Assembly (NCBI GenBank): GCA_023252115.1
Contig: JAHEXM010000013.1
Span: 6,852 to 13,771, forward strand
Origin: Micrococcales bacterium
Lineage (GTDB): Bacteria > Actinomycetota > Actinomycetes > S36-B12 > UBA10799
Direction: 5' to 3'
Length of the DNA stretch: 6,920 nt
This document shows, in pieces, positions 6,167 through 6,920 of the stretch (position 1 is the first letter of the stretch; each line of letters begins with the position of its first letter). Position numbers and translations under genes: made by a program. The notes beneath the pieces are model-generated. The model was not told where the DNA came from, did no database searches, and saw only the letters and a program-made list of their open reading frames with translations.

Positions 6167-6733
6167 GTGCAAAGTCCAGCGAAAGGCAGTAGGCGGGTTT
6201 TGCGCGGCCTCACCCTTGGAACTGTGTGTGCACTGCTGTCGATCGCGGGTCACGAGATCGGTGGTGGCCGAGTTAGCGCAGCCGGCATCTTCTTCGTTGT
6301 AGGGCTTTTTGGTCTGATCGGCGTTGTCGTGGCGGACCAGGAACTCCAAACAGGGCGATTGACCATGCTGGTTCTTGGTTCAGCTCTGCTCGGGCACGTG
6401 GTGCTCATCTGTACCCATCATGCGCACGGATCCTCCGCTTCGGCTGCTGGCCACTATTCGGCAGCCACCATGATTGTTGGACATGTGCTGGCCGCTCTGG
6501 CGGTTGCTTGGCTGCTGCGTGAGGGCGAAGCGTCAATCTTCGCTTGGTCCCGGTTCCTCGGGCAGAGAATCGGTGCAGCCCTGGTGGCGGCAATCGTTAT
6601 CGCGATGCGGTTTATCGAGAACGTCCACTCAGCTACGGCCACGGCAACAGATGCTTTTGATGATCCGCTGACGCTGGGTGGCACGCAAGTGTGCTCCTCG
6701 GTATCGCGCCGCGGTCCCCCTGTTTTCGCCTGA
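6167..6733 (+). CDS. Multi-helix membrane protein upstream of copC, 188 aa
   Basis: This is an integral membrane protein with four likely helices: about residues 14-28 (LTLGTVCALLSIAGH), 36-56 (VSAAGIFFVVGLFGLIG and on), 65-83 (LTMLVLGSALLGHVVLICTH) and 101-117 (MIVGHVLAALAVAWLLR), plus a weaker one at about 134-148. Histidines cluster at helix ends (HEIGGG at 29-34, HHAHG at 84-88, HY at 95-96, GH at 104-105), which would suit transition-metal contact. The C-terminal tail SVSRRGPPVFA resembles that of unnamed actinobacterial membrane proteins encoded beside CopC and YcnI genes, as far as I recall. It lies 37 bases before the CopC-like gene on the same strand, so it is probably co-transcribed and concerned with copper. 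The GTG start at 6167 has a modest AGGG (6156-6159) upstream. Function is inferred only from composition and neighbours. Confidence 0.75.
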   Translation: MQSPAKGSRRVLRGLTLGTVCALLSIAGHEIGGGRVSAAGIFFVVGLFGLIGVVVADQELQTGRLTMLVLGSALLGHVVLICTHHAHGSSASAAGHYSAATMIVGHVLAALAVAWLLREGEASIFAWSRFLGQRIGAALVAAIVIAMRFIENVHSATATATDAFDDPLTLGGTQVCSSVSRRGPPVFA

Positions 6734-6756
6734 TTTGGATAACTCTGTCCTCAGGT

Positions 6757-6764
6757 GAAAGGAG
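6757..6764 (+). promoter_or_regulatory. SD fixing the GTG start of the CopC-like gene
   Basis: GAAAGGAG lies 6 bases before GTG 6771. It supports the GTG as start and gives a complete signal peptide downstream. Confidence 0.75.
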
Positions 6765-6770
6765 TTGCAA

Positions 6771-6920
6771 GTGGGGCTCAATGTGACGTTGTTTTATCGG
6801 CGCTTGGCGGCGGCTCTGATAGTCGTTCTGACGATGGCGGTTGCCATGGCTGTACCTGCTGTTGCGCACGACGAGTTGGTCTCAACCACGCCAGCGAACG
6901 GAGCTGTACTCAAGGGTCCG
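6771..6920 (+). CDS. copC: CopC-domain periplasmic copper-binding protein, N-terminal fragment
   Basis: The first 50 residues of a CopC-type protein run off the right edge of the window. A signal peptide (YRR, then a hydrophobic core, VPAVA) is predicted to be cut after Ala32, leaving His33 as the new N-terminus in HDELVSTTPANGAVLKGP. This is the characteristic CopC beginning (AHxxLVSxxPAxGAxL), where the mature N-terminal His contributes to the Cu(II) site. In actinobacteria CopC is often followed by a CopD membrane part, either fused or separate; what lies beyond the window decides that. The likely role is binding copper outside the cytoplasmic membrane and handing it to import or resistance partners. 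The 188-aa membrane protein directly upstream is probably in the same operon. Confidence 0.88.
   Translation, partial: MGLNVTLFYRRLAAALIVVLTMAVAMAVPAVAHDELVSTTPANGAVLKGP

Noticed and set aside
6074..6349. Minus-strand 91-codon frame across the small membrane protein genes
   Set aside because: It overlaps two plus-strand frames with coherent transmembrane patterns and its own product shows no structure.

Overview
The window looks like chromosomal DNA from an actinobacterium (Actinomycetota) of moderately high G+C. The grounds are the Ala-rich signal peptides ending in AxA, the actinobacterial style of the patatin-like and MetF-like proteins, and several genes with no visible Shine-Dalgarno (SD) site but a TAnnnT-type -10 placed for leaderless transcription. 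No genus can be named from sequence alone. There are no tRNA or rRNA genes, CRISPR arrays or insertion sequences, and no gene-free stretch longer than about 200 bases.

Layout. Positions 1-263 (+) hold the C-terminal end of a hexapeptide-repeat sugar O-acetyltransferase. A 203-aa secreted protein of unknown family (299-910, -) faces it. Divergent from that is a 306-aa methylenetetrahydrofolate reductase-like protein of non-canonical type (1073-1993, +). Next come three minus-strand loci, read right to left: malate:quinone oxidoreductase mqo (4407-5778), a 414-aa secreted protein with a degenerate RTX-like calcium-binding C-terminus (2989-4233), and a patatin-like phospholipase (2076 to about 2957). 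The 414-aa gene has its own convincing promoter and a strong SD. The right end (5976-6920, +) has a 57-aa two-helix membrane protein, a 188-aa multi-helix membrane protein, and the start of a CopC-type periplasmic copper-binding protein. This is probably the front of a copper-handling operon.

The two most notable points are damage or recoding signals. (1) mqo is broken. The N-terminal 266 codons and the C-terminal 191 codons are each well conserved but lie in different frames, and about 42 family residues between them are missing. This fits a single out-of-frame deletion of about 128 bp at 4978-4984. (2) The patatin-like frame has no ATG, GTG, TTG or CTG between its upstream in-frame stop and its essential oxyanion-hole glycine motif. 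The first ATG (2870) lies inside the fold. Either the start was lost, an unusual start such as ATC (2957) is used, or the ribosome enters from the upstream secreted-protein gene, whose last codons CTT-TAA-A have the geometry of a +1 frameshift site into exactly this frame. I saw no clearly new multi-gene system. The candidate +1 fusion and the unclassified secreted proteins are the least explained parts.
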